DNA from: CAIYRG01 sp965247505
Lineage (GTDB): Bacteria; Pseudomonadota; Alphaproteobacteria; Micropepsales; Micropepsaceae
Assembly: GCA_965247505.1 (NCBI GenBank)
Contig: OZ252020.1
Location: 2,604,001-2,668,000, forward strand
Length of the DNA: 64,000 nucleotides
Reading direction: 5' to 3'
In this document: piece after piece, positions 47,371-56,996 of the stretch
How the letters are laid out: each line of letters starts with the position of its first letter
Position numbering within the stretch: position 1 is the first letter of the stretch
Program-made: the position numbers and the translations under genes
Notes under the pieces: generated by a model
What the model was told of the DNA's origin: nothing
The model's input: only the letters and a program-made list of their open reading frames with translations
Databases searched by the model: none

Positions 47371-47850
47371 GGAGCATCACATTGAGGCGGTCAAGGCGTT
47401 CAACGCCCGCATCGCCGCACAAGTCGACGAACTCGAGAATCGCTTCGGTGGCGCCGCCCATTCCCGGCTGCCGGAATCGGTCGTGCCCACATGGCTACCG
47501 CCCGTCGAGGGCTCGCTTTTGCGCGAGGAGCACTTCGTGGCGGTCGAAGGCGACGAGGTCCGCGGCGGCTACACGCTCAAATTCCAGGAGTTTAGCTATC
47601 GCGGTAAGGTCCATTCGATGGCGGGTTGGCACGAGCCGGTCTCGGAAGGAACCATCGAAAAGAAGTACGCCGCGGTCGGGATGATGTTGCTGCGTGCCGC
47701 GCTGAAGGCGGAGCCACATTTGTATTGCACCGCGATGGGCGGCATCGACACCGTGCCCCCCAAATTCCTCAAGGCGATGCACTGGCAACTCGAATTGTCG
47801 TCGTTCCAATTCTACGTCCATCGACCCTACCGCTTCTTCCGCGGCCTGCG
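47345..47850 (+). CDS. Acyltransferase-like protein, 3'-truncated
   Basis: ATG 47345 follows GGAGG. About 168 residues are gene-like: MGIQVQPFEEHHIEAVKAFN, LREEHFVAVEGDEVRGGYTL, YAAVGMMLLRAALKAEPHLY, GIDTVPPKFLKAMHWQ, resembling GNAT-type proteins in exopolysaccharide or lipid clusters. From about 47850 the open frame continues to 48406 but is only the antisense of the formyltransferase, so the true C-terminus is lost. The end coordinate is approximate. Confidence 0.55.
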
Positions 47851-48418
47851 GCACCTGCGCCGGGATCGCGGACGGGTCCCGGCTCGCCGTTTCCAGAAGT
47901 TGGCGCAGGAGCGCGATGCCCCGCCCTACGCACTGCATGCTCACGCTGAGCCCGGTGTCGCTCTCGGCGAGGTCGAACCAGTCTTCGTAGGCGATCGCCC
48001 CCATATCCAACCCCGCCTCCATCCAGTGCAACGTCACGGCATGGCGCGCCTCGCCGTTCACGATGGCCCAGCTCGGGGCGTTGAGGCCGACATATTGCGG
48101 AAGCGGTCCGGGATGGAGGTTGAAGCTACCGATACGGGGTGCCGCGACGACGTCGCCATGGGCGATGTGGAGCGAGTGGACGTTCAGCAAGAGATCCACG
48201 TCCTCGTCGCGCATGCGTACGCCGAGCGCCGGATCCTTGACATAGGCCGCGGGCCAGACGGGAACATCGAGTTGCCGCGCGACGTCGCTCACGACTGTAC
48301 CGCGCCGCGTGCCTTCGGGCGCCGACGTCATCACGGCCACCAGTTCGCACTCGCTCTTCGCGACCGCACGCAGTGCCTGGATTCCGGCAGACTCCTCAGC
48401 TGCTAGGAGAACTCTCAA
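47851..48418 (-). CDS. Formyltransferase family protein, 3'-truncated
   Basis: From ATG 48418: MRVLLAAEESAGIQALRAVA, LLNVHSLHI, GSFNLHPGPLPQYVGLNAPS (catalytic Asn and His), WMEAGLDMGAIAYEDWFDL (catalytic Asp), ending about LLRQLLETASRDPSAIPAQ. This is the 10-formyl-THF-dependent formyltransferase fold of Fmt, ArnA and NRPS-linked enzymes. After roughly residue 190 the frame continues only as antisense of the gene at 47345, so the C-terminal domain is gone. Acceptor unknown; with the ACP it suggests a carrier-bound or sugar amine. Confidence 0.72.
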
Positions 48419-48647
48419 ACCTGGACACCCTCAAATCATTGCCCCGCAGGCACGTTAGCAAAAACCTCGGGCGGTCGTGCGGCAAAACCGCTTGGAGGTG
48501 CCGCACTGTTGCGCGGGCGGCGTACATGTCGACTACGCGCGTGATCGCCTGGCAATGCACACCTGTCAACCGCGCGCTCAGCGTGCGAAAAAAATGTGCG
48601 CAGTACTTTCGGGTGGGGGCGAATCAAACGATTTCATTCCTAATGAT

Positions 48648-48747
48648 TGTCATGGCCCGCAAAAGCGGGCCACCCAGATGATCGTAAGTCTCATTCGCCA
48701 CGCGGACGCGCGCCGACTGGGTGGCCCGATCAAGTCGGGCCATGACA
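48648..48747. repeat. Palindromic extragenic repeat (cruciform)
   Basis: TGTCATGGCCCGC at the left pairs with GCGGGCC nearby and with GTCGGGCCATGACA at the right; GGCCACCCAG pairs with CTGGGTGGCC. A 100-base nested palindrome of the REP/BIME kind seen in many alphaproteobacteria. Confidence 0.7.
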
Positions 48748-48853
48748 TTTAGTGGGAGTGGAATCGTCTCCCTGGGTCCCGAGTCTCGCGCCATTGCGCT
48801 CGCCTGGGATGACAAATTTGATTATTTGGTCTGGCCGGAAGACGCTCCAGGCC

Positions 48854-48888
48854 GAAAAGAAAAGACCGGAGCATCGAGTGCTCCGGCC
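48854..48888 (-). terminator. Rho-independent terminator, minus strand
   Basis: Stem CCGGAGCA / TGCTCCGG with a 5-base loop (48866-48886), followed on the minus strand by TCTTTTCTTTTC. It lies 197 bases past the trxB stop, the only minus-strand gene before it, so it probably ends that transcript. Confidence 0.65.
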
Positions 48889-49084
48889 AGTTCTTGGGAG
48901 GGATACGCCTTTTCAGGCGGTGGACGGTTCCAAGTGCCCGTCCTCGGGTCGGCTCGGGGGGGACGAGCCTCACCATTCCTATATGGTGTCGAAATGCGGT
49001 CTTTCCAGGGCAGAGGTAAGGTATTTCTGCGCTCAAGGATTCGCCAGATATTCCCCAAATATTCCTATCACTTAGCGGTTGGAG

Positions 49085-50026
49085 TCAGTGGCCCGCGAGA
49101 AACTTCTCGGCTTCCAGGGCCGCCATGCAGCCCATCCCCGCCGCCGTGACCGCCTGACGAAAGATCTTGTCTTTAACATCGCCGGCGGCATAGACGCCCG
49201 GCACGCTGGTCAAAGTCGATTCCGACGCAGTGAGAATGTAACCCTCATTGTCCATGTCGAGTTGGCCTTGGAAAATTTCCGTCGCGGGCTGATGTCCGAT
49301 GGCGACGAACACACCATCTGCCTCAAGTTCGGAAATTTCTTCGCTCTTAACATTGCGCACGCGCACGCCGCTGACTGCAGGGGGCGTTCCGCCGCCCAAG
49401 ATTTCCTCCACCACCGAATTCCATAAAATGCGCACCTTTGGATTTTTCTCCAGCCGCATCTGGTTGGTCTTATCGGCACGTAAGGAATCACGTCTGTGGA
49501 CCAGAACAACTTCACTCGCGAATTTAGTCAGAAAGAGCGCTTCTTCGACCGCCGTATTGCCGCCCCCGATCACGACGACTGTCTTTTCTTTGAAGAAGAA
49601 GCCGTCGCAAGTCGCACAGGCCGATACGCCAAATCCTTTGAGTTTCTCTTCGCCGGGGATGCCAAGCCATTTCGCTTGCGCGCCCGTGGCGATGATTAGC
49701 GCGTCGGCTGTGTAGTTTTTGTCGCCATCGCCCGTCAGCTTGAACGGACGGCTTGATAGATCGACCGCGGACACCATGCTGAATTCGACTTTGGTCCCGA
49801 CATTCTCCGCTTGGCCCTGCATTTGCTCCATGAGCCAGGGCCCTTGGACGGCGTCGGCAAAGCCCGGATAGTTTTCGACATCCGTGGTGATGGTGAGCTG
49901 CCCGCCCGGTTGCAAGCCTGCTACCAGCATCGGCTCGAGCATAGCGCGGGCGGCGTAAATTGCCGCTGTGTATCCGGCCGGGCCACTGCCTAATATGAGG
50001 ACTTTCGCATGCTGTATTTCGGACAT
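49085..50026 (-). CDS. trxB: Thioredoxin-disulfide reductase
   Basis: A 313-residue FAD/NADPH flavoenzyme that reduces thioredoxin in the cytosol. FAD-binding GSGPAGYTAA (residues 13-22), redox CATC (residues 137-140), NADPH-binding GGGNTAVEEAL with HRRD downstream, and the final FAD motif VYAAGDVKDKIFRQ are all present. Length is normal. It is divergent from the Lrp-type gene at 50207, an arrangement common in alphaproteobacteria. A possible terminator lies at 48854-48888. Confidence 0.97.
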   Translation of the reverse strand: MSEIQHAKVLILGSGPAGYTAAIYAARAMLEPMLVAGLQPGGQLTITTDVENYPGFADAVQGPWLMEQMQGQAENVGTKVEFSMVSAVDLSSRPFKLTGDGDKNYTADALIIATGAQAKWLGIPGEEKLKGFGVSACATCDGFFFKEKTVVVIGGGNTAVEEALFLTKFASEVVLVHRRDSLRADKTNQMRLEKNPKVRILWNSVVEEILGGGTPPAVSGVRVRNVKSEEISELEADGVFVAIGHQPATEIFQGQLDMDNEGYILTASESTLTSVPGVYAAGDVKDKIFRQAVTAAGMGCMAALEAEKFLAGH

Positions 50027-50206
50027 TTATGCCTCTTGGTGGGTGAGGGGATAGGGTCATATCTGTGCGGCAAGGCCAAAGGTCAAGCCAAACCGCGTCT
50101 TTTCGTTCGCCTATTCCCAGCTATCGTTTTTGAAATATAATTGCGCGGAGGCTCCGGCCGGACCTTGGCAGACTTTGCTCCCGTAAAGGAGCAGTTCGGG
50201 GAAGAA

Positions 50207-50713
50207 ATGGGACGCCATAAGATCGACGCCGTAGACCTCAAGATCCTCGCCGAATTACAGGCCAATGGGCGGATCACCAATGTCGAGTTGGCCGAGCGCG
50301 CGAATATTACTGCGCCGCCATCACTGAGGCGCGTAAGGGCGCTGGAAAAGGCCGGGCTTATTCGCGGTTATCACGCTGACCTCGAACCAAAAGCCCTTGG
50401 CTATGAATTGACGGCTTTTGCTTTTGTCGGTCTCTCCAGCCAGGCCGAGGCAGATTTAAAGACATTTGAAGAAGAAGTTCGCTCCTGGCCGCTGGTGCGC
50501 GAGTGCTACATGCTGTCGGGCGAGATCGATTTCATTCTCAAATGCGTTGCACATGATCTCTCGGAATTTCAGGACTTTGTGACCGAACAGTTGACTGCTG
50601 CCAAGAACGTCGAGAGCGTCAAAACGGCTCTGGCAATCCGAACCTCGAAACATGAACCGGGCGTAACGATCGATCGCGAGCTGAAAGACCGCCAAGTGAT
50701 TGAGGCGAGTTAA
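50207..50713 (+). CDS. Lrp/AsnC-family transcriptional regulator
   Basis: A 168-residue protein; ATG 50207 follows GGGGAAGAA. N-terminal winged HTH (DAVDLKILAELQANGRITNV, ELAERANITAPPSLRRVRAL) and C-terminal AsnC ligand/oligomerisation domain (VRECYMLSGEIDFILKCVAH, FVTEQLTAAKNVESVKTALA). Such proteins form octamers and respond to amino acids. It is read towards the iron operon, with the Fur box 17 bases past its stop; the operon has its own control. Confidence 0.93.
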   Translation: MGRHKIDAVDLKILAELQANGRITNVELAERANITAPPSLRRVRALEKAGLIRGYHADLEPKALGYELTAFAFVGLSSQAEADLKTFEEEVRSWPLVRECYMLSGEIDFILKCVAHDLSEFQDFVTEQLTAAKNVESVKTALAIRTSKHEPGVTIDRELKDRQVIEAS

Positions 50714-50730
50714 ACGGCACATAGTTGCAC

Positions 50731-50747
50731 TTGATAATCATTATCAA
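50731..50747. promoter_or_regulatory. Fur box
   Basis: TTGATAATCATTATCAA is a perfect 17-base palindrome agreeing with the core of the classical Fur consensus (GATAATGATAATCATTATC). It lies 43 bases upstream of the first imelysin ATG and overlaps the likely promoter, so Fe2+-Fur is expected to repress the operon 50791-58244. In some alphaproteobacteria Irr or Mur/RirA replace Fur, so the actual regulator is inferred. Confidence 0.85.
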
Positions 50748-50790
50748 CTATACTCTCTTTACCGATGTTGGAGGGCTTGGAGCCTTGAAA

Positions 50791-52053
50791 ATGAATAGGT
50801 TTTTTTTAGCGGCGGTCATTTTGGCGTCACTTTCGGTCCCCGGGACGGTAAAGGCCGCCGTGGCACCGAACGAGGTGCTTTCCACCTATGGCGATATCGC
50901 CGAGGCGATATATGAGGATTCGCTTCTAGAGGCGCGCGATATGCAAAGCGCGATCGAAGACTTTCTTTCAAACCCGAACGATGCGGCGCTTGGCGAAGCG
51001 CGCACCGCCTGGATAGCTGCGCGCGTTCCCTATCAGCAAAGTGAGGGCTTGCGCTTCGGCAATGCCTATGTCGACGAATGGGAAGGCCGTGTGAACGCAT
51101 GGCCCTTAGACGAGGGGCTACTGGATTATGTTGCCGACAATTACGGCGACAGCTCCGACATGAATCCGCTCTACACGCTCAATCTTATTGCCGAAGAGCA
51201 AATTCGCATCGGCGCGCGGGAGATCGACGCGCGTGTCATCGATGATGATTTGCTACGCGAGCTTCATGAAGGCATGGGTGTCGAATCCAATGTTGCGACC
51301 GGCTATCACACGATAGAATTTCTTCTTTGGGGACAGGATTTGAACGGCACCGGGCCCGGCGCGGGAAACCGGCCGGCAAGCGATTACGATCTCGCTGCTT
51401 GCAGCAACGAAAATTGCGAACGCCGCGCGCAGTTTTTGCGGGTGGCGACGGAGATTTTGATTGCCGATCTAGAGGAAATGACTGCGGCCTGGGCGCCGGG
51501 AGGCGCCGCGCGCCAAGAATTGGCGGCCAAGGGTGAAGAGGGTGGCTTGGTTACGATCCTCACCGGCATCGGAAGTCTTTCTTATGGCGAGCTTGCCGGA
51601 GAGCGCATGCGGCTCGGTCTTATTTTGCGCGACCCGGAGGAAGAGCATGACTGCTTCTCCGACAACACGCATAATTCTCATTATTACAATCAGGTAGGGA
51701 TGATCGCGTTATGGCGCAGCGAATATGCGCGGGTTGACGGTTCGACGCTCAGTGGGGCGTCGCTACACGATTATGTATTGGAACGCGACCCGGCAGTGGT
51801 GGCGCGGATGGATGCCGCAATGGAAGAGGCGCTTATGCGCTTGGGCCAAATTAAAAATTCAGCCGATAGCGGCCAGCTTGCCTATGATCAAATGCTCAGC
51901 GCGGAGCATCCCGAAGGCAATCAGATGATTCAAGAGGCCATCGATGCCTTGATTGCGCAAACGCGCGCCGATGAGGCTGTGGTTGTAACCCTCGGTCTCG
52001 CCATCGCCGTGGAAGGATCGGACAGTCTCGACAATCCCGCCCTGGTTCAGTGA
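50791..52053 (+). CDS. Imelysin-family iron-regulated protein
   Basis: A 420-residue exported protein. ATG 50791 (GGAG 9-12 bases upstream) starts a signal peptide (MNRFFLAAVILASLSVPG to VKAA). Imelysin (peptidase M75) family: STYGDIAEAIYEDSL, AWIAARVPYQQSEGLRFGNA, and the GxHxxE metal motif in GYHTIEFLLWGQD (about residue 171). Related to IrpA and the EfeO M75 domain, thought to bind iron in the periplasm. First gene of the Fur-controlled operon; 19 bases before the multicopper oxidase start. Confidence 0.92.
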   Translation: MNRFFLAAVILASLSVPGTVKAAVAPNEVLSTYGDIAEAIYEDSLLEARDMQSAIEDFLSNPNDAALGEARTAWIAARVPYQQSEGLRFGNAYVDEWEGRVNAWPLDEGLLDYVADNYGDSSDMNPLYTLNLIAEEQIRIGAREIDARVIDDDLLRELHEGMGVESNVATGYHTIEFLLWGQDLNGTGPGAGNRPASDYDLAACSNENCERRAQFLRVATEILIADLEEMTAAWAPGGAARQELAAKGEEGGLVTILTGIGSLSYGELAGERMRLGLILRDPEEEHDCFSDNTHNSHYYNQVGMIALWRSEYARVDGSTLSGASLHDYVLERDPAVVARMDAAMEEALMRLGQIKNSADSGQLAYDQMLSAEHPEGNQMIQEAIDALIAQTRADEAVVVTLGLAIAVEGSDSLDNPALVQ

Positions 52054-52072
52054 GATCTACAGTGGGTTGGGC

Positions 52073-53560
52073 ATGACAGCCGGCAGGAAATCAGGCGCGG
52101 GGCCTATTTCGCGCCGTGCGCTCCTTGGCTGTGGCGCAGCCTCGGGAGCGGTGTTGCTCGCGCGATGCGAAAGCATATCCGAGGCGCCCCTCCAATCAGG
52201 GCCGTCGCGTCTACCCGAGATGCGTTTAGGGCCCGGCGAGACGGTTTTAACGGCGCTCGAGCGCCCCTTTCGCTTGGCGGGGCAAACCAGGACGATCCCT
52301 GCTTGGCTCTATGGCGAGACGGCGTTCCCGGTCTTTCGCACGCGCGTCGGTGAAACCGTACGTGTGCGCCTAAACAATCAATTGCGTGAACACACAACCA
52401 TTCATTGGCATGGGATAAGAGTCCCCAACGCAATGGATGGCGTGCCTTATGTCACGCAAACTCCGGTTCTTCCCGGCGAGGATTTTCTTTACGAGTTTAT
52501 CCCGCCCGATCCCGGTCTCTTTTTCTTTCACCCGCATTGCAACACGGCGGAGCAATTCGGCCGCGGCCTTGCCGGCATTTTGATCGTCGATGACGACAGC
52601 GCGCCGCAGTTCGACGACGATGTGTTTTGCGCGCTACGTGATTGGCGCGTCGACGGGCAGGGGAATTTTCTACCCTTCATAACAAATGAGGGCGCGGGCC
52701 GCGCAGGCAGCTTCGGCGATTTGCGGACAACGAATTTACAAATAGCGCCCGAGATCGAGGTCCCTGCAGGCGCAGACATTCGTCTTCGTATCGCCAACCT
52801 CGACCCAACTCGCAATGGCGAGATCGGAATTTCCGGCGCGGAAGGCTTTGTCATCGCCATTGACGGCAATGCTGTGACGCCCTTTTCTCTTACTTCTTGG
52901 CGTTTGGGCCCGGCCATGCGTTTGGAGCTCTGCGTCCGCACCCCGCCCAATGGTGGAGCATTTACACTTCTCGATTATTTTTCCGAAGAGCCCGTCACGC
53001 TGGCCGCGTTCAATGCGCGCGGCGCAGCGCGGCGCACAGGCGAATTTTCGCCAGCCGCTCTGCCTCCTGTTCGCATTACCGAACCTGATATCGCAAATAC
53101 GAGTTTGCGTGTAATGGAACTCAGCGCCTCCGCGGTGGCGACTCAATATCCTGATCTTGCACCGATCGTTCTTCCCGATGGCCGGGTAATCAATCTTCTC
53201 GATTCGCTATGTACATCGGCCGAGACGCTTTGGGCGGTGGATGGCCAGACCTGGCCGGAACAAGGACATGAGAACGCGCCGCCGCCCATCTTGCGCTTTG
53301 CGCGTGGCGAGACTGCCTATATCGAGTTTTTTAACTCTTCGCGCTTTCCCCATCCCATGCATCTGCACGGCCATAGTTTCAAAGTTCTGTCGGCGAGCGA
53401 GCTGCCCCGTCCGGTGCACTGGGCCGATACCGTACTTGTGATGCCGGACGAGCGCGTGCGCATTGCTTTCGTGGCGGACAATCCGGGAAACTGGATGCTG
53501 CATTGTCATATTATTGAGCATCAGGAAACAGGAATGATGGCATGGTTCCAAGTCGCCTAG
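52073..53560 (+). CDS. Tat-exported multicopper oxidase (laccase-like)
   Basis: A 495-residue three-cupredoxin-domain enzyme. The Tat signal is SRRALLGCGAASG with ATG 52073 taken as start (TTG 52067 possible). All copper ligands are seen: TIHWHG (about residue 111), FFFHPHCN (about 153), HPMHLHGHSF (about 427) and HCHIIEHQETGM (about 477), the last containing the type-1 Cys, His and Met. There is no Met-rich CueO insert. Within the iron operon the natural reading is a ferroxidase oxidising Fe2+ to Fe3+ with O2, but copper detoxification or another substrate cannot be excluded. The 3' end overlaps the next gene by 19 bases. Confidence 0.92.
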   Translation: MTAGRKSGAGPISRRALLGCGAASGAVLLARCESISEAPLQSGPSRLPEMRLGPGETVLTALERPFRLAGQTRTIPAWLYGETAFPVFRTRVGETVRVRLNNQLREHTTIHWHGIRVPNAMDGVPYVTQTPVLPGEDFLYEFIPPDPGLFFFHPHCNTAEQFGRGLAGILIVDDDSAPQFDDDVFCALRDWRVDGQGNFLPFITNEGAGRAGSFGDLRTTNLQIAPEIEVPAGADIRLRIANLDPTRNGEIGISGAEGFVIAIDGNAVTPFSLTSWRLGPAMRLELCVRTPPNGGAFTLLDYFSEEPVTLAAFNARGAARRTGEFSPAALPPVRITEPDIANTSLRVMELSASAVATQYPDLAPIVLPDGRVINLLDSLCTSAETLWAVDGQTWPEQGHENAPPPILRFARGETAYIEFFNSSRFPHPMHLHGHSFKVLSASELPRPVHWADTVLVMPDERVRIAFVADNPGNWMLHCHIIEHQETGMMAWFQVA

Positions 53561-54762
53561 CCCCTTTCTTCATCTGGGCCTTCACCTGGATCCTCGTCTG
53601 CGTTCCGGCGATTGCGCTTGCGCAGCCTTTCGGCGCGTCGCTCGATTTTGAGATCGGCCGGAATCTGTTCGAGCGCAACTGGGTTTCTGCGCCCTCTTCT
53701 GCGAGTGCGAATGACGGTCTCGGTCCGCTTTTCGACGCGGTTTCTTGCAGCAATTGTCACGTGCCGCCATCGGCTCCGATCGCGGAGCCATATGTAACCC
53801 CACCGGGGATGGTGGTCCGTTTGGGAAACGCAAATGGCACCGGCGATCCGGTTTACGGCTATCAATTGCAGACCCGCGGCCTGCAAATGCAAATGGTCGA
53901 AGGCCTTCCGGATATTTCGTTTAGCGAGGCAGGGGGCTTGCGCCAAACCGATCTGACGCTTCATCGTTTGGGTTATGGCGAATTAGCGTCGGACACTAAG
54001 GCGGGTTTGCGCCGGCCGCTTCGGATTGAAGGCGTTGGGCTTCTCGCGCGCGTTCCGGAAGCTGAAATCTTAAGCCGCGTTGTTGAAGAAGAGACGCAAG
54101 AAGGGATCTCGGGACGCGCGTCATGGGTGGCAGGTGCGAATGGCGAGAGCCGTCTGGGCCGCTTTGGCTGGCGGGCAAGTCAGCCGGATTTGGCGGGACA
54201 AACCGAGATGGCGTTTTTGCGCGATCTCGGTCTGTCGACCAGTGGGCAAGCCACCGCCTGGGGTGAATGCACCGAGACGCAAATCGCTTGCCGCGAAGCG
54301 CCGCATGGCGCTGCGCCAGGCGAGGTCGAAATTTCAAACGAGATACGCGATTTGATTGTCGGGTTTTTGGAAGCGCTGCCCGCGCCCAACCTCGCCGTTC
54401 AAAACGCCGAGGGCGAGCGTCTATTTGCGGAGCTAAGCTGCAGCGCCTGCCACGCCACTCTTCACCTTGAGGGCGGCGCTGAGGTGCGCGCCTTTACCGA
54501 TCTTCTGCTGCACGATATGGGCGCCGGCCTTAATGATGGGATACGCGAAGACGCCGCGGCGCCGGGTGAATGGCGAACGGCGCCCCTTTGGGGGATAGGC
54601 GCGACATTAAGGCTGGGTGGGTTGCTGCATGATGGGCGTGCACGCGACGTGGAAGAGGCAATAATGTGGCATGGTGGCGAGTCGGCAGAGGCGCAAGCGC
54701 GCTTTGCCGCTTTGACGCGGAACGAAAAGACCGCGTTGGCAGATTATGTGAGCGGATTGTAA
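53542..54762 (+). CDS. Di-haem cytochrome c oxidoreductase (DHOR/DUF1111)
   Basis: A 406-residue periplasmic protein. Signal peptide through VPAIALAQ. Two c-type haem motifs: CSNCH (about residue 69) and CSACH (about 300), each in the context of the di-haem thiol oxidoreductase family (DGLGPLFDAVSCSNCHVPP; HDMGAGLNDG; RTAPLWGIGATLRLGGLLHD). In many bacteria this family is adjacent to imelysin genes and iron regulated. It starts inside the multicopper oxidase and is followed 8 bases later by the second imelysin, indicating translational coupling. Confidence 0.92.
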   Translation: MVPSRLAPFFIWAFTWILVCVPAIALAQPFGASLDFEIGRNLFERNWVSAPSSASANDGLGPLFDAVSCSNCHVPPSAPIAEPYVTPPGMVVRLGNANGTGDPVYGYQLQTRGLQMQMVEGLPDISFSEAGGLRQTDLTLHRLGYGELASDTKAGLRRPLRIEGVGLLARVPEAEILSRVVEEETQEGISGRASWVAGANGESRLGRFGWRASQPDLAGQTEMAFLRDLGLSTSGQATAWGECTETQIACREAPHGAAPGEVEISNEIRDLIVGFLEALPAPNLAVQNAEGERLFAELSCSACHATLHLEGGAEVRAFTDLLLHDMGAGLNDGIREDAAAPGEWRTAPLWGIGATLRLGGLLHDGRARDVEEAIMWHGGESAEAQARFAALTRNEKTALADYVSGL

Positions 54763-54770
54763 GAGGCCAA

Positions 54771-55841
54771 ATGCGTTTTCGTCCGACCTATCCACTAATG
54801 CTCGCCGCAGATAGCGATGCGGGAGCTATTGAGCTTGCTCAGGCCAGCCGGATCGCGCTCGAGATAAGCGATGGTTTTGTAATCCCAACCTATCGTCGCT
54901 TGGCTGAAACAACAGCTGCGCAAGCCGATGTTTGGACGGCGTATATAGCAGACCGTGCGAATGGCGACGTTGATACCCTACGCGCTGCTTATCATGAAAC
55001 ATGTGATGCCTGGGCGCGCGCGCAAATCATCCGCACTGGTCCAATCGTATTGTTTCTTCGTTATGAGCGCTTCGCTTTCTGGCCCGACGCGCGAAATGGA
55101 ACCCAGCGCGCGCTCGATGCGCTGATTGCCTCGAACGATCCAAACGAGCTTTTGCCGGAGAATCTTGCAAACAATTACGTCGCCGGGCAGGGCCTGACGG
55201 CGTTGGAACGTCTTCTCTATGACGGAGACGATCCGGCAGCGGCTCTGACGGCGCTGACCGAAGAGCCCGAACGGCGCACAAATGTTGGATTGGCGCTGGC
55301 ACGCAATCTCAACGGAATTGCCAATGAGGTTCTAACCGATTGGACTATCGAGGGCGGCGTGCGCGATATGATTGCCGCCGGAAATGGCTGGAACAATTTG
55401 TTTACGGATGGGGAAGAAGCCTCGCGGCTTCTTCTCACCGATCTCGTTGGCGCCTTCCGGCTGATGCATGATGTCAAACTGCTTCCTGTTCTTGGGGAGA
55501 GCATAGACGTCGCGCGGCCCCGTATGGCGGAAGCCTGGCGCAGCGAAAGGGCGAAGCGCGATCTTATCCTCAATCTCGAGGCCTCGCGCGCGATGAACGA
55601 TGTCTTCGCGCAACATTTAGGCGAAATGCGCCGCGCCGCGCTGGGGGAATCTTTCGATGTCTCCGTGGCGGCCATTGATGCGCTCGTCGAAGATCTTGGC
55701 GAGGCCACGGCCGACCCGGAACACCGTGCGAGCGTTGAGGCAGCGCGCGATGCGATCAAAGCGACGCAGCTTCTTATCGTAGACGTCCTGCCGGCAGATC
55801 TTGGCATAACATTGGGGTTCAATGCGCTTGATGGCGACTGA
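54771..55841 (+). CDS. Second imelysin-family protein
   Basis: A 356-residue product from ATG 54771 with AGAGG 7 bases upstream; the longer reading from 54666 overlaps the previous gene and lacks sense. Imelysin-like helical pairs: YRRLAETTAAQADVWTAYIA, YERFAFWPDARNGTQRALDA, and GQGLTALERLLYD, in which GLTALE stands where GxHxxE is in the first imelysin, so the metal His is lost. No signal peptide is obvious, unlike the first copy; export is uncertain. Imelysin pairs with DHOR and DUF1513 form a recurrent operon. Confidence 0.87.
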   Translation: MRFRPTYPLMLAADSDAGAIELAQASRIALEISDGFVIPTYRRLAETTAAQADVWTAYIADRANGDVDTLRAAYHETCDAWARAQIIRTGPIVLFLRYERFAFWPDARNGTQRALDALIASNDPNELLPENLANNYVAGQGLTALERLLYDGDDPAAALTALTEEPERRTNVGLALARNLNGIANEVLTDWTIEGGVRDMIAAGNGWNNLFTDGEEASRLLLTDLVGAFRLMHDVKLLPVLGESIDVARPRMAEAWRSERAKRDLILNLEASRAMNDVFAQHLGEMRRAALGESFDVSVAAIDALVEDLGEATADPEHRASVEAARDAIKATQLLIVDVLPADLGITLGFNALDGD

Positions 55842-55848
55842 ACGAAAC

Positions 55849-56958
55849 ATGATAAGACGGCGCAAATTTCTCGCCGGCACAGCGGGCGCAGGGGCGAGCT
55901 TGGCCGTTGGACTTCCGCGCGCTCTTGCGCGGGGGCCCGAGCGTGCCAGCGCCCCACATGCTCGCCTCATCACCGCAGCGCGGGTGGACGGCGCAGATTG
56001 CGGAGCAGTTTGGTCGCCGGAGGGTTTGAACGATTTTACGCTGCCCGCGCAAGCCCATGCGGCGGCAAAAATTCCTGGTGCAGAAAAATTCCTTTTGGTT
56101 GGTCGTAGGCCTGGAAATTTCGCCGCGCTTTTCGATTCCACCGCGCCCGATACTATTAATTTGCTTGCACCGCTTGCAGAGCATCGCTTCGCCGGTCATG
56201 CGGCTACAACCGAGTCTCTGTTTCTCACCGGTGAGCTGCACGCCCAAACGGCCGCAGGGCGTATCGTGCTGCGTGACACGGTGAGCGGCATGGCGGTGAA
56301 TAGTTGGGATGCGGGTGGAATCGAACCGCATGAACTACTCGTCGCCGATCATGGCGCGCGTCTGATTGTTGCTCTAGGGGGCATTGCTCAGGACGTAAGC
56401 GTAAGGGGTCCGGCAATGAACGCTGGGCAAATTGAAAGCGCCATTGCTGAGTTTGACGTGAAGACGGGCCGCTTATTGCACCGCCATGTGCTGTCCGAAG
56501 AATTCTCTTCGCTCTCCATACGCCACCTGGCCCTTGCGCCCGACGGCCGGACCATCGCCATCGGCATACAGGATAAGGATTTCTCGGAGCTACGACCCTT
56601 GGTCGGAGTATTGCGCGTCGGACAGGGCGTTGAGCTTCTTGAACTTCCCACCGACGATCCCGGCGCATTGCGTTTTTATATTGGCTCCATCGCAATTGAC
56701 TCATCTGGTCGTTTTATCGCGGCGACCAGCCCAAAAGGTGGAACCATTGCGCTCTGGTCACTTTCAAGCGGGGCCTATATCGGGCGGATCTCGATGCCCG
56801 ATGTCTGTGGTCTCGCCAGTGATCCGGAGGCTGGCCTTTTTTGGGTCAGCTCGGGCCTGGGCGAACTAGCGCTCTTGCGCGCGAGCGAGACGGGGTTTGC
56901 ATTTGAAGCGCGTTGGCATACCGATACCCAGTTCGATAATCATCTGACCATAATCTGA
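55849..56958 (+). CDS. DUF1513-family periplasmic protein
   Basis: A 369-residue product using ATG 55849, which starts directly at a Tat-like signal (MIRRRKFLAGTAGAGASLAV); in-frame ATGs at 55822 and 55831 overlap the previous gene. It is a probable beta-propeller: PHELLVADHGARLIVALGG, RHLALAPDGRTIAIGIQDKD, GSIAIDSSGRFIAATSPKGG, and DVCGLASDPEAGLFWVSSGL. DUF1513 is the usual last member of imelysin/DHOR operons. Function unknown; perhaps a scaffold for the iron-handling complex. Confidence 0.88.
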   Translation: MIRRRKFLAGTAGAGASLAVGLPRALARGPERASAPHARLITAARVDGADCGAVWSPEGLNDFTLPAQAHAAAKIPGAEKFLLVGRRPGNFAALFDSTAPDTINLLAPLAEHRFAGHAATTESLFLTGELHAQTAAGRIVLRDTVSGMAVNSWDAGGIEPHELLVADHGARLIVALGGIAQDVSVRGPAMNAGQIESAIAEFDVKTGRLLHRHVLSEEFSSLSIRHLALAPDGRTIAIGIQDKDFSELRPLVGVLRVGQGVELLELPTDDPGALRFYIGSIAIDSSGRFIAATSPKGGTIALWSLSSGAYIGRISMPDVCGLASDPEAGLFWVSSGLGELALLRASETGFAFEARWHTDTQFDNHLTII

Positions 56959-56996
56959 TCATTGTCCGATAGGGGCGCTTAAGGCATGCATCTCTC

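Noticed and set aside
47273..48406. A single 377-residue plus-strand protein
   Set aside because: Only the part up to about 47850 looks like protein; the rest is the antisense of a recognisable formyltransferase on the minus strand.
48640..48750. CRISPR-like repeat
   Set aside because: The repeats are inverted, only one pair is present and there is no regular spacer structure; it is an extragenic palindrome.
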